In this document: positions 50,654 to 58,981 of the stretch, in pieces
Position numbering within the stretch: the stretch's first letter is position 1
How the letters are laid out: every line of letters begins with the position of its first letter
Virus record (IMG/VR): IMGVR_UViG_3300032174_000075
Coordinates: 1 to 64,000 of that record
Length of the DNA stretch: 64,000 bases
Reading direction: 5' to 3' (one strand)
DNA from: a virus
Position numbers and translations under genes: made by a program
Notes under the pieces: generated by a model
The model's input: only the letters and a program-made list of their open reading frames with translations
The model's database searches: none
What the model was told of the DNA's origin: nothing

Positions 50654-51778
50654 TTAGACGTTCTTTGCGGTTGGCTTCCGCCCCCTTTTTAGGGTGCCTG
50701 TACCGCGAAGTTTGCGAATCGCCGCTCGGGTTACAGATTTCCCTGGAAACATGCCTTCCGCCGATTTCCACGCATGGTCTTCTGTTTGCTCGGCCTCAGT
50801 AAAAAGCTTGGTGTAGAGCGCGTACCATTCTTTCAGGTGGCCTTCTGCTACCGGTCGCCCGTTTTCTTCTTCTTGTTCTGCGATCTCTGTCGTTGGCGAA
50901 GGATCGGGAGCCGCGGAAGGTCCCGCTTGAGGATTGAAGTCTTTCGGAAGCAAAGCGCGAACGCCGTTTGGTTCAAATCTAACGCCGCAATACCTCACCG
51001 TCGTAGGGTCGGCTACCAGTCTACTGGTCGGATCAAGGTAGATTGTCGCATCGCCGGTTTTCCAAAAGCTGTGCTTCGAATCTATACCCTGAATGTGACC
51101 CCAAAAGTCGCCGTCAATAGGCACGAACTCGGATAGTTCGGGTGGGTTGAATCCAGTTTTCCACGATTCTATGGCAGCTGCAGATTTGAGGACACTGCCT
51201 CGCAAGCGCTCCATAATTGCGGTCACGGCCGCTTCCGCACCTAGCGCCCGTTGAAGGACAGCCAACGACTCGTTCGGTGCCAGCCACGCAAGGAACTCTT
51301 CGGGCGAGATGGTTTTGTCAGGCGCGGTTTCGGTGCGCACCGGGAGGTCGACCGTCGCGACCTTCTCTTTTTGCGTTGGCAATATTGGAAATGGCTTCGG
51401 CAAATCAGCAATCATTGCGCTGATGCCAGCGGGATCAAATCGTATGCCAAATACCCTTACCGTTCGGTGCATAGAATGCTTTGAGCCGGCGAAAAGATGA
51501 AGAGAGAAATTGATGTCGGCTGTATCCCACCAGTCGGGGGATTTGCTTGACACTTGAGACCAATACCTTTGAGGAATGAGAAACCCTAGTTTGAGTTCAG
51601 TCGGATTTTCAAATGCTGCGGATTTGGAAGCTGCTCGTATCTGTCCCCCTTTTAGACGTTCCAGAATCGCGCGCGACGCAACACCAATATCCGGAATGCG
51701 CTCTTGAATAAGGGTCAAGGCCTGTCTGGGTAAGAGCCAGGTAACGAGCTCGTCGGCTGCTAAGCCGCTATCTGACAT
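50654..51778 (-). CDS. Protein with tandemly duplicated ~115-residue domain and basic C-terminus
   Basis: 374 residues from ATG 51778 (a longer upstream frame looks non-coding). Residues ~10-123 and ~159-277 are copies: [16 protein letters not shown] / [31 protein letters not shown] / [30 protein letters not shown] / [15 protein letters not shown]. Residues ~315-374 ([42 protein letters not shown]) resemble a small DNA-binding domain. Each copy has a helical start and a strand-rich end. Family unknown to me. Single leftward gene between the tRNA/terminator and a rightward small-gene cluster. Confidence 0.7.
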   Translation of the reverse strand: MSDSGLAADELVTWLLPRQALTLIQERIPDIGVASRAILERLKGGQIRAASKSAAFENPTELKLGFLIPQRYWSQVSSKSPDWWDTADINFSLHLFAGSKHSMHRTVRVFGIRFDPAGISAMIADLPKPFPILPTQKEKVATVDLPVRTETAPDKTISPEEFLAWLAPNESLAVLQRALGAEAAVTAIMERLRGSVLKSAAAIESWKTGFNPPELSEFVPIDGDFWGHIQGIDSKHSFWKTGDATIYLDPTSRLVADPTTVRYCGVRFEPNGVRALLPKDFNPQAGPSAAPDPSPTTEIAEQEEENGRPVAEGHLKEWYALYTKLFTEAEQTEDHAWKSAEGMFPGKSVTRAAIRKLRGTGTLKRGRKPTAKNV

Positions 51779-51895
51779 TCCCCACTCCGGCAGGGCTCCG
51801 AGATGTGAGAGGGGAAGCGCGCCGGAGTGCCGCGCTTGTCGGATGGCCGTCCTATCCCCTGCACAAGTTATAGCTGAATCGGGTATGCTTGGGAC

Positions 51896-52027
51896 ATGGC
51901 AAAAGCGAAAACCAAGAAGCCGCCAGCCGAGAACAAGCCCATTGGGTTTGAAGACTTTGTCCGCGCCGCCATGGCGACAGGGAAGCCGCCAAAAGCCAAG
52001 CCCAAGAAGCGGAAGGCGAAAAAATGA
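51896..52027 (+). CDS. Small Lys/Pro-rich basic protein
   Basis: 43 residues: basic flanks (AKAKTKKPPAENK, PPKAKPKKRKAKK) around a conserved-looking GFEDFVRAAMATGK. ATGA-coupled to the lipoprotein gene. Probably nucleic-acid binding. Family unknown; I recall similar short proteins in rhizobial genomes. Confidence 0.5.
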   Translation: MAKAKTKKPPAENKPIGFEDFVRAAMATGKPPKAKPKKRKAKK

Positions 52028-52314
52028 GAACCTATGGCGCGGTTGCGGTCGCAATCATTCTGGCTAGCTGTGGCGGTCCATCCAAAAAGCAGGACGTGGC
52101 TTCCTGCAACCTGGAAGCCCTGCGGGTCTATAGCCATGAGCACGGCCCCGACCTAAGCGGCCTCATCGGCCAATACACGGCCACCTGCATGGAGGCGAAG
52201 GGCTACAAGATGACCTTCACGGCGAGAGAATGTGCCGCCCATGGCGGCGACTTCTTGCTCCAGGAAATTGAAGCAGACTGCTACGTCAGGGAAAATTCCC
52301 TTTGGGCACAATAG
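52024..52314 (+). CDS. Small lipoprotein
   Basis: 96 residues. Signal RTYGAVAVAIILASC with lipobox Cys16. The mature part is Cys-containing (ASCNLEALRVYSHEHG, YTATCMEAKGYKMTF, ARECAAHG, ADCYVREN). An exported small protein, possibly altering the envelope in lysogeny; inferred only from the signal. Confidence 0.6.
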   Translation: MRTYGAVAVAIILASCGGPSKKQDVASCNLEALRVYSHEHGPDLSGLIGQYTATCMEAKGYKMTFTARECAAHGGDFLLQEIEADCYVRENSLWAQ

Positions 52315-52318
52315 GTTG

Positions 52319-52683
52319 ATGCCGGTTTGCGAAGTGCATAGTTCCGTCCGAAGAAACCCTGCGCCGAATGTCCATGGCGTCGCGATGTAAAGCCTGGCCG
52401 CTTTCCGCCAGAGAGATACCGCGCCTTGGCATGCACTGCTGAGGATATGAGCAGCCACATCTTCGCGTGTCACAAGAGCGCGGACGACAAGCCTACCGCC
52501 TGCGCAGGATTTATCCTTCGTGGCGCGGATCACAATTTGTCCTTGCGCCTCGCATATTGCCATGGCGAAGTGGGCGAGATATCGGATGGTGGCTATCCGC
52601 TTTTCGAGAACTATCGGCAGATGGCACATGCGAACGGGGTGAAGCCTAATGACCCCGCGCTTAGAAACTGCAGGGATCGTTAG
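52319..52683 (+). CDS. DUF6283-like Cys-rich protein, apparently frameshifted near its start
   Basis: From 52342 the +1-phase frame reads a convincing DUF6283 protein: PCAECPWRRDVKPGRFPPER, then IFACHKSADD and CAGFILRG. That frame has no ATG, GTG or TTG between the upstream stop (TAG 52339) and the conserved CAECPW. An ATG at 52319 opens a different frame that ends soon after. A heptamer A AAC CCT (52354-52360) sits where a -1 slip would join the two. This is either programmed frameshifting, a small deletion or a sequencing error. A short version from TTG 52426 would lack the first Cys pair. Confidence 0.6.
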
Positions 52684-52693
52684 AGAGTTCGCC

Positions 52694-52855
52694 ATGGCGA
52701 AAGACCAATACCCCAAGGACTACAACCCTCCCGAACGCGGCACGTGCGAAGTGTGCGGCTATGTCACGAAGGGCTGGACGAAGAAGTGGCTGGCGCGCTG
52801 TCCCAAGCACTGGCAGGCGCTATTGCCCGAAGGCCATCTCGGATCGCTTGCATGA
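52694..52855 (+). CDS. Small zinc-knuckle protein
   Basis: 53 residues from ATG 52694. CEVCGYVTKGWTKKWLARCP with the following KH gives a C-x2-C...C-x2-H zinc site. It overlaps the next gene by ATGA. Function unknown. Confidence 0.55.
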   Translation: MAKDQYPKDYNPPERGTCEVCGYVTKGWTKKWLARCPKHWQALLPEGHLGSLA

Positions 52856-53064
52856 CTTCACCGCTTGATCAGATGATCCTAGCCGCTGTCCGCTGTACCA
52901 AGTGCGGCGCGCAGGGCTATGGAAAATGCGGTTGCTGGACTCGGTGCCAGAAGTGCCAATGCATGTACGAAACCGGGAAAGAGTGTAGGCGCTGTGCTGG
53001 CGAGCCTCTGACGATCGTCGCCTCGACGAGCAAGCCGAGCAGGCGAAAGAGAAACCGGGCATAG
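52852..53064 (+). CDS. Small Cys-rich protein
   Basis: 70 residues from the ATG in an ATGA overlap. Eight cysteines in CTKCGAQGYGKCGCWTRCQK and CQCMYETGKECRRC predict two zinc knuckles, followed by a basic tail (KPSRRKRNRA). Probably binds nucleic acid or protein. Last gene of this rightward cluster. Confidence 0.55.
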   Translation: MTSPLDQMILAAVRCTKCGAQGYGKCGCWTRCQKCQCMYETGKECRRCAGEPLTIVASTSKPSRRKRNRA

Positions 53065-53110
53065 CGCCCGCGTTATACTCACTCCGCGCCCTGCGTATAC
53101 ACGCTGACTT

Positions 53111-53362
53111 TCACTTAATCCTTTTCGGGCCATGCTTTGTCAAGAGGTAGACGTTGCCTTCGCTATCCGTCATGCAAAGTACGTCATCGGCGCCGACCTG
53201 ATTTCGTGGTTCTGAGTCGAAGCATGGCACAGTTGCTCGCGGGCCAGCCGCAGTCGTAGTTGTAGTTCGTCGCTGTTCAGTGACCCGCTGTCCGCATCCT
53301 AATATCGCCACAGCAATAGCGCAGAATGCAGCATAGCATAGGACGCGGATCGCGCTAGTCAT
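53111..53362 (-). CDS. Small lipoprotein, end of leftward early operon 2
   Basis: 83 residues. Signal AIRVLCYAAFCAIAVAILGC with lipobox Cys23, then a Thr-rich linker and a beta-like end (DDVLCMTDSEGNVYLLTKHG). Overlaps the HNH gene by 8 bases. Function unknown. Confidence 0.6.
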   Translation of the reverse strand: MTSAIRVLCYAAFCAIAVAILGCGQRVTEQRRTTTTTAAGPRATVPCFDSEPRNQVGADDVLCMTDSEGNVYLLTKHGPKRIK

Positions 53363-53726
53363 CGCGTAGCTGCCTTACGTTCGGCTTCCAGTCTTGGCGC
53401 ATGGGGCGGGAGGGCCAGGGGCGCTTGCTTGCTTTCGGCAGAATGTGTTTCTTGCGCTTGGCGTATATGGATGATTTCTCGGCAACGTCGGCCGCGTTCT
53501 TGTCCGGGAGGCAATTACAGCACGTCAGACAGAGATTGTCTTCTGCATTCCGACCTGAATTTACTAGGGCGACGCGATGCTCAAGCGTCCATTTCTCGCC
53601 GGCACGGATTAGCCGTGCGCAGCTATGGCATCGACCCTGCTCGCGTTCGAAGACACGCAGTCGCACGCGTGGCGGAGCTGGCGTATCGTCCGTTCTTCCG
53701 CTCCACGGCTTCACGCTGCGCGGCAT
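53355..53726 (-). CDS. HNH endonuclease
   Basis: 123 residues. RLRVFEREQGRCHSCARLIR, EKWTLEHRVALVNSGRNAED and NLCLTCCNCLPDKNAADV form the HNH fold with Cys pairs for zinc and the EH/N catalytic elements. The C-terminus is basic and Trp/Arg-rich. It lies in the recombination block (NinB, RecT upstream), where small HNH enzymes often assist recombination or packaging. Confidence 0.85.
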   Translation of the reverse strand: MPRSVKPWSGRTDDTPAPPRVRLRVFEREQGRCHSCARLIRAGEKWTLEHRVALVNSGRNAEDNLCLTCCNCLPDKNAADVAEKSSIYAKRKKHILPKASKRPWPSRPMRQDWKPNVRQLRDD

Positions 53727-53729
53727 ATC

Positions 53730-54032
53730 TTATCGCTCGCTGCTTTTTGTAAGATTTGAAACGGCGATGATGGCCGCAATGTCAGCCCTGAGCTTTTCCG
53801 CAGCCGCAACGATATTCTCCGCTGAGTTCAAGAGCTGCTTCCCGCCACCAGAGTAAACGATAGCCTCAAGCTCCCCTACTTGATATTCTCGGGTTGCTAC
53901 TCGGGTCCCGCACTTCTTGCACACTTTGCGACGGTATACGGAATTGTTGCGCCCCTGGCGACTGTCGCAAGTATACATCGGTGCCCCGCATTTCGGGCAC
54001 ATAATTCCGTGAGCCTTACGGGCCATCCCCAC
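53730..54032 (-). CDS. NrdR-like zinc-ribbon protein without ATP-cone
   Basis: 100 residues. CPKCGAPMYTCDSRQGRNN, then YRRKVCKKCGTRVATREYQV follows the NrdR ribbon (C..C, DSR, RRR.C..C..R..T.E) closely. The ATP-cone that follows in NrdR is absent; instead there is a helical tail (NIVAAAEKLRADIAAIIAVS). It may bind DNA or sit in a recombination complex. Phage proteins with this ribbon are often placed beside NinB. Confidence 0.72.
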   Translation of the reverse strand: MGMARKAHGIMCPKCGAPMYTCDSRQGRNNSVYRRKVCKKCGTRVATREYQVGELEAIVYSGGGKQLLNSAENIVAAAEKLRADIAAIIAVSNLTKSSER

Positions 54033-54035
54033 GAT

Positions 54036-54470
54036 CTACCCGCCCTCTTGTGCTTGTGCGGAGAGGGAGGTGGAGGCATCTTGCTCTTGCCCGTCATGGA
54101 ACGTCACGCCGTTGCTCGCGCCCCACGCTGCGATACATTCGATAAGATCGCTCATTTCCTGCTTGGAAAGATCGGACGAGCGATAGCCGAGCGGGATGAC
54201 TGTAGCACCGTCCAGGGCTGGGATGAACTCGACTTCGCAGCCGAGCGCCTTCATGAAAAGAACTTTCCAAATATGCGGCGGATACTTGCGGCCGTTGTGC
54301 TCCTTCTGCGCCGCCACGTCGGTCAGCATGGCCCACATGCGGTCATTTTGGGGCAAACTTCTTTTCTGCGCCTTGAACTCAACCCGTGTCCCGAACGGTG
54401 CCGCTTTCACGTAGCGGCATGCGCGCTCTTTGACGGCGGTGCTGTTGAGAACGAGGAGATGGCGGCTCAC
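54036..54470 (-). CDS. ninB: NinB-type recombination protein
   Basis: 144 residues matching NinB (lambda Orf): RYVKAAPFGTRVEFKAQKRS, LPQNDRMWAMLTDVA, YPPHIWKVLFMKALG and SKQEMSDLIECIAAWG. Lambda Orf binds SSB-coated ssDNA and supplies the RecFOR mediator function for phage recombination. It is four-base overlapped with recT, consistent with a shared recombination operon. Confidence 0.88.
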   Translation of the reverse strand: MSRHLLVLNSTAVKERACRYVKAAPFGTRVEFKAQKRSLPQNDRMWAMLTDVAAQKEHNGRKYPPHIWKVLFMKALGCEVEFIPALDGATVIPLGYRSSDLSKQEMSDLIECIAAWGASNGVTFHDGQEQDASTSLSAQAQEGG

Positions 54471-55570
54471 CTTTTCTTTGCCTCTTTGAACAGCGCAGTA
54501 GATTTATCGGCGCAGGCTTCTTTCCATGCGGCGACTTCGGCAGGCATATCGCCTAGGTCAGACAGGACCGCATCGCGCAAGGCTTCAATCTCGCGCTCCG
54601 ACGTAAAGCCCTTCAATTCCTCGTACTGATCGGAAAGCCAGTCTTTGAATGCGGCGGCTTTGTCCTGTTCCGTGGCCCGAGCGACGGTAACTGTCTCTGC
54701 CTGTGGAGCGACAAAAGATTGCTCGCCGAGGGTCTCGCGCATGTCCGCTTGAGGACTGTGTTCAAGCTTAGGGGCTGGCGGCGGCGCTGGGGGCGGCGTC
54801 AATGCAATAGTTTCCGGCCTATCTGAGAAGTCGAAATTCGCCTCATCGTCGCGCTGGATAATCTCGCGCATCTGATCGCTCACAGGAACTGTCTTGACGC
54901 CGCGCCGGAGAACGGATTTGCGGTAGCCCTCGCTCTGGAACTTCGTCCACATGAGAGAGTTCTTCGCCTTCGATTGCTCCCGCGTCTGTTCTATTTGAGT
55001 GCAGTCCATGACTTCGCGGTGAAGAATCGTGCCGTCCTCGCGCTTGTAAATGCAGTAGGCGCCGATCATCTTGCCACGGTCTGTCCCGAGGCGAGCGGGC
55101 TCATGCTCGATTTTCGGGTCATCTCCCTGGTGCCAAATGAAGCGGTCAGCCTCATGCACGACTTCTGCGTTGGCTATGATTCCGTCCAGTTCGCGAAGGC
55201 GCTTGCGAAGGCCTGCAGCCATCGGATTCCACTGCGCCTGCTTTTCCCACCTGTCCGGCTGGCCTTTCTTGGCGACGTTCACATTGTAGACGGCGATATG
55301 GCCTTCGCGACCATCAGGCACCAAGCCGTCCTGCGCCGCACGAACAACGGACGCCATGACCGTTCGCATTGACGCTTGGAGAATTGCCGGGTCTTGCCGC
55401 ACCGCCGCGATGACTGTATTTTTGAATCGAGCTGGCGAAATCGTTGACGGCAGCATCGAAGCAAGTGAGGCGGCGCGCTCTTCGAGCTCCGCCTCAAATT
55501 GCTTGTAGATCGTAAGCGCCCCGTCCTTCCGAGCGCCGGGCGCGCCCTCATAGTGGCTTTGGTCGCTCAC
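54467..55570 (-). CDS. recT: RecT-family single-strand annealing protein
   Basis: 367 residues. The RecT core is clear: RFKNTVIAAVRQDPAILQAS, AAQDGLVPDGREGHIAVYNV, WNPMAAGLRKRLRELDGIIA and LMWTKFQSEGYRKSVLRRGV. It promotes annealing of complementary ssDNA. A variable acidic linker and a C-terminal helical domain follow. No RecE-like exonuclease is seen in the window; the upstream 55567 gene may supply another function. ATGA overlaps on both sides. Confidence 0.92.
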   Translation of the reverse strand: MSDQSHYEGAPGARKDGALTIYKQFEAELEERAASLASMLPSTISPARFKNTVIAAVRQDPAILQASMRTVMASVVRAAQDGLVPDGREGHIAVYNVNVAKKGQPDRWEKQAQWNPMAAGLRKRLRELDGIIANAEVVHEADRFIWHQGDDPKIEHEPARLGTDRGKMIGAYCIYKREDGTILHREVMDCTQIEQTREQSKAKNSLMWTKFQSEGYRKSVLRRGVKTVPVSDQMREIIQRDDEANFDFSDRPETIALTPPPAPPPAPKLEHSPQADMRETLGEQSFVAPQAETVTVARATEQDKAAAFKDWLSDQYEELKGFTSEREIEALRDAVLSDLGDMPAEVAAWKEACADKSTALFKEAKKR

Positions 55571-56514
55571 CGCACGTCCTTTTCCGTTGTGACCGTCACG
55601 CCTGGAACGGTATGGCCAGCGTCCACAGCCCGCTGTGCGAGCCTGGCGATAAGATCGACAAGTTCTCTGTGGCCCCGAAGGAAATTGTAGACGGCGTCTT
55701 GATCCGTGACTGTTGCGCGCTTGACTTCCTTGATCGTCGCGGCGCGGCCGTAGGCTCCCTTGATTGCCGTGATGGGCACAGGGGCAGCCTCGGGAGGCGG
55801 CGGTAGCGGCGGAGGCGGAGCTTCCGGGTGCGCCGCCAATTGCTCGGCCAAGGCCTTCTTACGGGTCTCCTCAGCGGCGAGGCGCGCTTGCTCGGCTGCT
55901 CGGGCCTTACGGGTCTCGTATGCTCCCAGCGCGGCCCTGAGGGCGTCTGCGGCTTCCTTGGCCCGCTTCACGATAGGCTGCCAGCGGGCGTCCACGGCCT
56001 TCCCGGCTTCCAGGTGAGGCTTTTTGAGGGCTTCCCGGCGCTTGTCGGCTTGGCCGCTCAATTCGTTCAGGCGAGCCCGTGCGGACTGCGCCTTTGCCGC
56101 CGTCTCATCGTCTTTGATATCGACATAATCTTGCGCGTTGGCGGCGGCGGATTCGATCTGCCCGGACAGAACGTCAGCCTCATCCTGCGGAGGATCGTTG
56201 TGGCCTGCTGGCGGGGGAGATAGCGAAGCGGTTACGGCCGCATCCTCATCGAACCATATGCCAGTCTCGACGCGGCTACGGTAGGCTTCCTCGGTCACGG
56301 GCTTGTCGCACACGAAGTTCCAAATCCTCGCCGGATCGGAACTGGCGCCATCAACGAGCGCCACGAGTTTGCCTTCGTGTTCCCAAATGGCGACGGGTAG
56401 AAGGGCGCCCCCTTTGGCGGCGCGCATTCTGTAAAACCCCGGCTGCGCATCGCCATCATGAACGGGCGGCGAGTTTCCCGCGAGCGCGCTCTGCCAGAAA
56501 TCATATCCTGTCAT
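55567..56514 (-). CDS. Coiled-coil phage protein co-transcribed with recT
   Basis: 315 residues from ATG 56514. N-terminal ~75 residues are compact (YDFWQSALAGNSPPVHDGDA, FYRMRAAKGG). Then comes a long charged coiled coil (KRAKEAADALRAALGAYETR, AEQARLAAEETRKKALAEQL), a poly-proline segment and a C-terminal domain (GAYGRAATIKEVKRATVTDQ, VDLIARLAQRAVDAGHTVPG). Similar genes precede recT in other phages; function not established. ATGA overlap with recT. Confidence 0.68.
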   Translation of the reverse strand: MTGYDFWQSALAGNSPPVHDGDAQPGFYRMRAAKGGALLPVAIWEHEGKLVALVDGASSDPARIWNFVCDKPVTEEAYRSRVETGIWFDEDAAVTASLSPPPAGHNDPPQDEADVLSGQIESAAANAQDYVDIKDDETAAKAQSARARLNELSGQADKRREALKKPHLEAGKAVDARWQPIVKRAKEAADALRAALGAYETRKARAAEQARLAAEETRKKALAEQLAAHPEAPPPPLPPPPEAAPVPITAIKGAYGRAATIKEVKRATVTDQDAVYNFLRGHRELVDLIARLAQRAVDAGHTVPGVTVTTEKDVR

Positions 56515-56528
56515 CGTTTTCTCTCTGT

Positions 56529-56966
56529 CTACGGCGTGTGCCGAGGGTGCATCTTGTCGTAGGCTTGGCCTACCGCGAAAGGAACCATTGTGCTGTGAGG
56601 TATTGGCTGTTCCACAACGGCGCAGTCGAGACGCTTGGGAGGACGGAAGCATTCGTTATTTTCCTTCCAGCATCTCATTTCCCATTGAGATTCATTATAG
56701 ACCACCGTCCAGTCTTCTATTGAAGTAGTCTGGTAAGGGCGGAAGGCAGAAAAGTTGCTGTGAGTCTTGAAGCTGGGGCGGCCGCTTCCAATCTTTCTTT
56801 CCCTGCCAGCACAATCGAAAATCGAGACTATGCCGACGCCGTTTCGGGCAACCTCGATTTTAAGCCACGGATTCCCCCATTGGTCGGGCGCCGTGATCGT
56901 AAAACTTGTGAAGCTGCTAACAGCGGCGGCTTGGAGAGCCACTGCTAGAAATATTGCCGTGCTCAT
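56529..56966 (-). CDS. Secreted or membrane-associated small protein
   Basis: 145 residues from ATG 56966 (AAAGGAGACGGA leader). A signal-like start (STAIFLAVALQAAAVSSFTS) precedes a beta-rich mature part with several cysteines (IVSIFDCAGRERKIG, MRCWKENNECFRPPKRLDC). Function unknown. Confidence 0.55.
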   Translation of the reverse strand: MSTAIFLAVALQAAAVSSFTSFTITAPDQWGNPWLKIEVARNGVGIVSIFDCAGRERKIGSGRPSFKTHSNFSAFRPYQTTSIEDWTVVYNESQWEMRCWKENNECFRPPKRLDCAVVEQPIPHSTMVPFAVGQAYDKMHPRHTP

Positions 56967-56976
56967 TCCGTCTCCT

Positions 56977-57285
56977 TTATTTCGCCGTTGCGGCGAAAAG
57001 CTTCTTCGGGTCCAGGCATAGCGCCTTTGCGAAGGCGAATACGTCGGAAAGCAGCACACGCTGGCGCCCAAGCTCGATATTGGCGATGGAGCCGCGAGAG
57101 TACCCGAGCCTGTCGGCCAATTCCTGTTGCGAAAGCTCCATGTCGAGACGCGCTTCCCGTACCGCAGCCCCGAACAGAACATAGGGCCGCTCGCATTGCA
57201 ATACCTCGCGTGTTACATTGACGACGCGGTAGACCCTGCGCTGGCCGGAGACTGTCCGCTTGGTTTTGACCCGCCTCGGGCTCAT
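56977..57285 (-). CDS. XRE-family HTH regulator
   Basis: 102 residues from ATG 57285, in an ATGA overlap with the upstream gene. The HTH is canonical: AAVREARLDMELSQQELADR, LGYSRGSIANIELGRQRVLL. The N-terminal ~35 residues are basic and possibly strand-forming. A repressor or activator within the early operon; its target is unknown. Confidence 0.8.
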   Translation of the reverse strand: MSPRRVKTKRTVSGQRRVYRVVNVTREVLQCERPYVLFGAAVREARLDMELSQQELADRLGYSRGSIANIELGRQRVLLSDVFAFAKALCLDPKKLFAATAK

Positions 57286-57539
57286 CCGCCCCTCGCCTCC
57301 GCTATGGCCTCTTGCCATGCTGTATCGGATGGAGTGTTGTCGGAGATGGCGGCGAGGAGTTGATCAAGCTGTTCCTGGACCGCAGTTATGCCGCACAGAG
57401 CTTGTGCATTCTGCATCGCAGAGACATACGTTGCCGTTGCATCCTTGACCATCCTGCGCGCGCGGCGTTCTGCATCCGCTTGGTCATCGCTTATGCCGGA
57501 GTGGTGGGTGGAATCGTGGTAGAGGGGTATGGCACTCAT
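57282..57539 (-). CDS. Hypothetical phage protein
   Basis: 85 residues, helical (DATATYVSAMQNAQALCGIT, EQLDQLLAAISDNTPSDTAW). Four-base overlaps on both sides with neighbouring early genes. Unassigned. Confidence 0.5.
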   Translation of the reverse strand: MSAIPLYHDSTHHSGISDDQADAERRARRMVKDATATYVSAMQNAQALCGITAVQEQLDQLLAAISDNTPSDTAWQEAIAEARGG

Positions 57540-57769
57540 GGCTCCGAACAGCTCCCAGTTTCGCGGATATTTTCAGCCGCCAAAACAAGGGCTTTGGCCA
57601 TACGGACTTGTTCCTCGGTGGGGACATCTTCGTAATCTCGGTCATCATCTTCCGAGAAGTAGTCCGTGATTTGATGAGCGAGCCACATGAGGTCAGCAAA
57701 CGGCATGGCCGAGATGCAGGACATATACTCTTTGTGTTCCCTGGTTGTGCTGATTGAGTCGCTGCTCAT
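57536..57769 (-). CDS. Hypothetical acidic phage protein
   Basis: 77 residues, acidic and helical (FADLMWLAHQITDYFSEDDD, EEQVRMAKALVLAAENIRET). Coupled by overlaps to the preceding and following genes. Unassigned. Confidence 0.5.
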   Translation of the reverse strand: MSSDSISTTREHKEYMSCISAMPFADLMWLAHQITDYFSEDDDRDYEDVPTEEQVRMAKALVLAAENIRETGSCSEP

Positions 57770-57990
57770 TCTGTCCTCCAGATGCGGTACTGGTTGTTAT
57801 GCTTGCCGTGAACGAATTTCTTTGGCGCGTTCCGAACACAAGCAGATTTTGCTGCTGCTGCTGCTGGGCCCGCGCCCTTCGATGGGAACAGAAAGCTATC
57901 TCCTACTTCCATCTTGGCCCACGGATACTTTGTGATGCGTCCGCGCGGCGGCAGTGGGATGCCTCGGTCAATTTGTATTTCATCGCTCAT
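57766..57990 (-). CDS. DUF7303-like small phage protein
   Basis: 74 residues from ATG 57990 (GAGGCAGGAGAATCT leader). PWAKMEVGDSFLFPSKG and a C-terminal KFVHGKHNNQYRIWRTE match the small 'M.VGDSF...RVWR' proteins common in phages. The protein at 63435 (FDMKVGATLLFDGAK, GGVRVWRLE) is a second member. Confidence 0.6.
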   Translation of the reverse strand: MSDEIQIDRGIPLPPRGRITKYPWAKMEVGDSFLFPSKGAGPAAAAAKSACVRNAPKKFVHGKHNNQYRIWRTE

Positions 57991-58189
57991 AGATTCTCCT
58001 GCCTCTTCGGCTCGTCGGTTTTTGGACCTCAATTACCGCCTCATCATCCCGCCGTATCTCCTCCGGCCTCGCTCCGCAGTCTGCACAATCTCCCGTCTCA
58101 TCGGTGAATGTGTGCATGCAGCGGCCAGAGAGGGCGAGTTCGATCTTGTCGAGCAAGGGCTTTAGATCGGAGAGGGCGTCGTGTGTCAT
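57980..58189 (-). CDS. Small zinc-binding-like protein
   Basis: 69 residues. ALSGRCMHTFTDETGDCADC supplies Cys/His ligands for a small zinc site; basic C-terminus (KPTSRRGRRIYER). Overlaps the next gene by 11 bases. Unassigned. Confidence 0.5.
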   Translation of the reverse strand: MTHDALSDLKPLLDKIELALSGRCMHTFTDETGDCADCGARPEEIRRDDEAVIEVQKPTSRRGRRIYER

Positions 58190-58208
58190 GTCTCAGGCCT
58201 GTGCGTTG

Positions 58209-58865
58209 CTAAGCAGCCATGCCAGGAAACACGCGGCTGACCTGAATTTTCCGGTCTTTTACATGCGGGTCTTTTGCGACAGCCCGAGGCCCGCTTTTGT
58301 ATAGGTGCGTTGCGAGGTTAACCGCAGCGCCCCATTGTGCGCCGGAAAGCCCGAGCACCTTGACCCGCTCGTTTGCGAAGCCGTTCTTTTCGATGGCGGC
58401 CCGATCCTTGGCCCACGCTTCCGCATCTTCCCACTTCGCGGCGTCATATTTCGCCGCAAGTAAATGGCGGAGAATTTCAGCCGCAGTGATTTGGATGCAT
58501 TGTTCATAGCCAGGGCCTAAGCCCCCCATCTCGATTGACCAGACTGAAACGCCGTCATCCCATCGCTTGAGCCAGTCTGCCGCGTCAGCACCGTAACGCT
58601 GAATATCGCTGTACTCTTCGTCTTCAGCCTCGGTTCGATACCAAGCCTTCTGTCCGTTGACGAACAGCCCGCGCACCCGACGCCCAAGGTTGTCTTTCGG
58701 GTAGAACCGCGCAGTTTCGCCCGTGTGCGGCGCGCCGTGGAAATCTTTACCGCAATGGATAGTCCAGCCGCCGCACGTGATGGCATAGCCACCACCGCTG
58801 TCTTGCGATACGTTGTCGATTGCCATCTCTTCGAAATCGTCGTCGTTTTGCGGGTAAGAGGTCAT
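58209..58865 (-). CDS. Hypothetical phage protein
   Basis: 218 residues from ATG 58865, preferred over 58901 because ACAGGAGCCCACGAG lies just upstream. The first half is beta-rich (GGGYAITCGGWTIHCGKDFH, RRVRGLFVNGQKAWYRTEAE), the second helical (AAEILRHLLAAKYDAAKWED). No domain recognised. Confidence 0.6.
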   Translation of the reverse strand: MTSYPQNDDDFEEMAIDNVSQDSGGGYAITCGGWTIHCGKDFHGAPHTGETARFYPKDNLGRRVRGLFVNGQKAWYRTEAEDEEYSDIQRYGADAADWLKRWDDGVSVWSIEMGGLGPGYEQCIQITAAEILRHLLAAKYDAAKWEDAEAWAKDRAAIEKNGFANERVKVLGLSGAQWGAAVNLATHLYKSGPRAVAKDPHVKDRKIQVSRVFPGMAA

Positions 58866-58897
58866 CTCGTGGGCTCCTGTGTCTTTCGGGGTCGTTT

Positions 58898-58981
58898 TCA
58901 TTGTGGCCTCATGAATGCAATCGCTGCCCCTATCGCAAGAGCAAGCGGGACAAGACGCCAGAAGATGGGCCAGCCGGTCAC
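58898..58981 (-). CDS. Possible 27-residue membrane peptide
   Basis: GTG at 58981 overlaps the upstream gene stop as GTGA, and the TGA at the end overlaps an ATG as ATGA. The peptide WPIFWRLVPLALAIGAAIAF is one membrane helix. The coupled overlaps are the only support besides hydrophobicity. Confidence 0.35.
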   Translation of the reverse strand: MTGWPIFWRLVPLALAIGAAIAFMRPQ

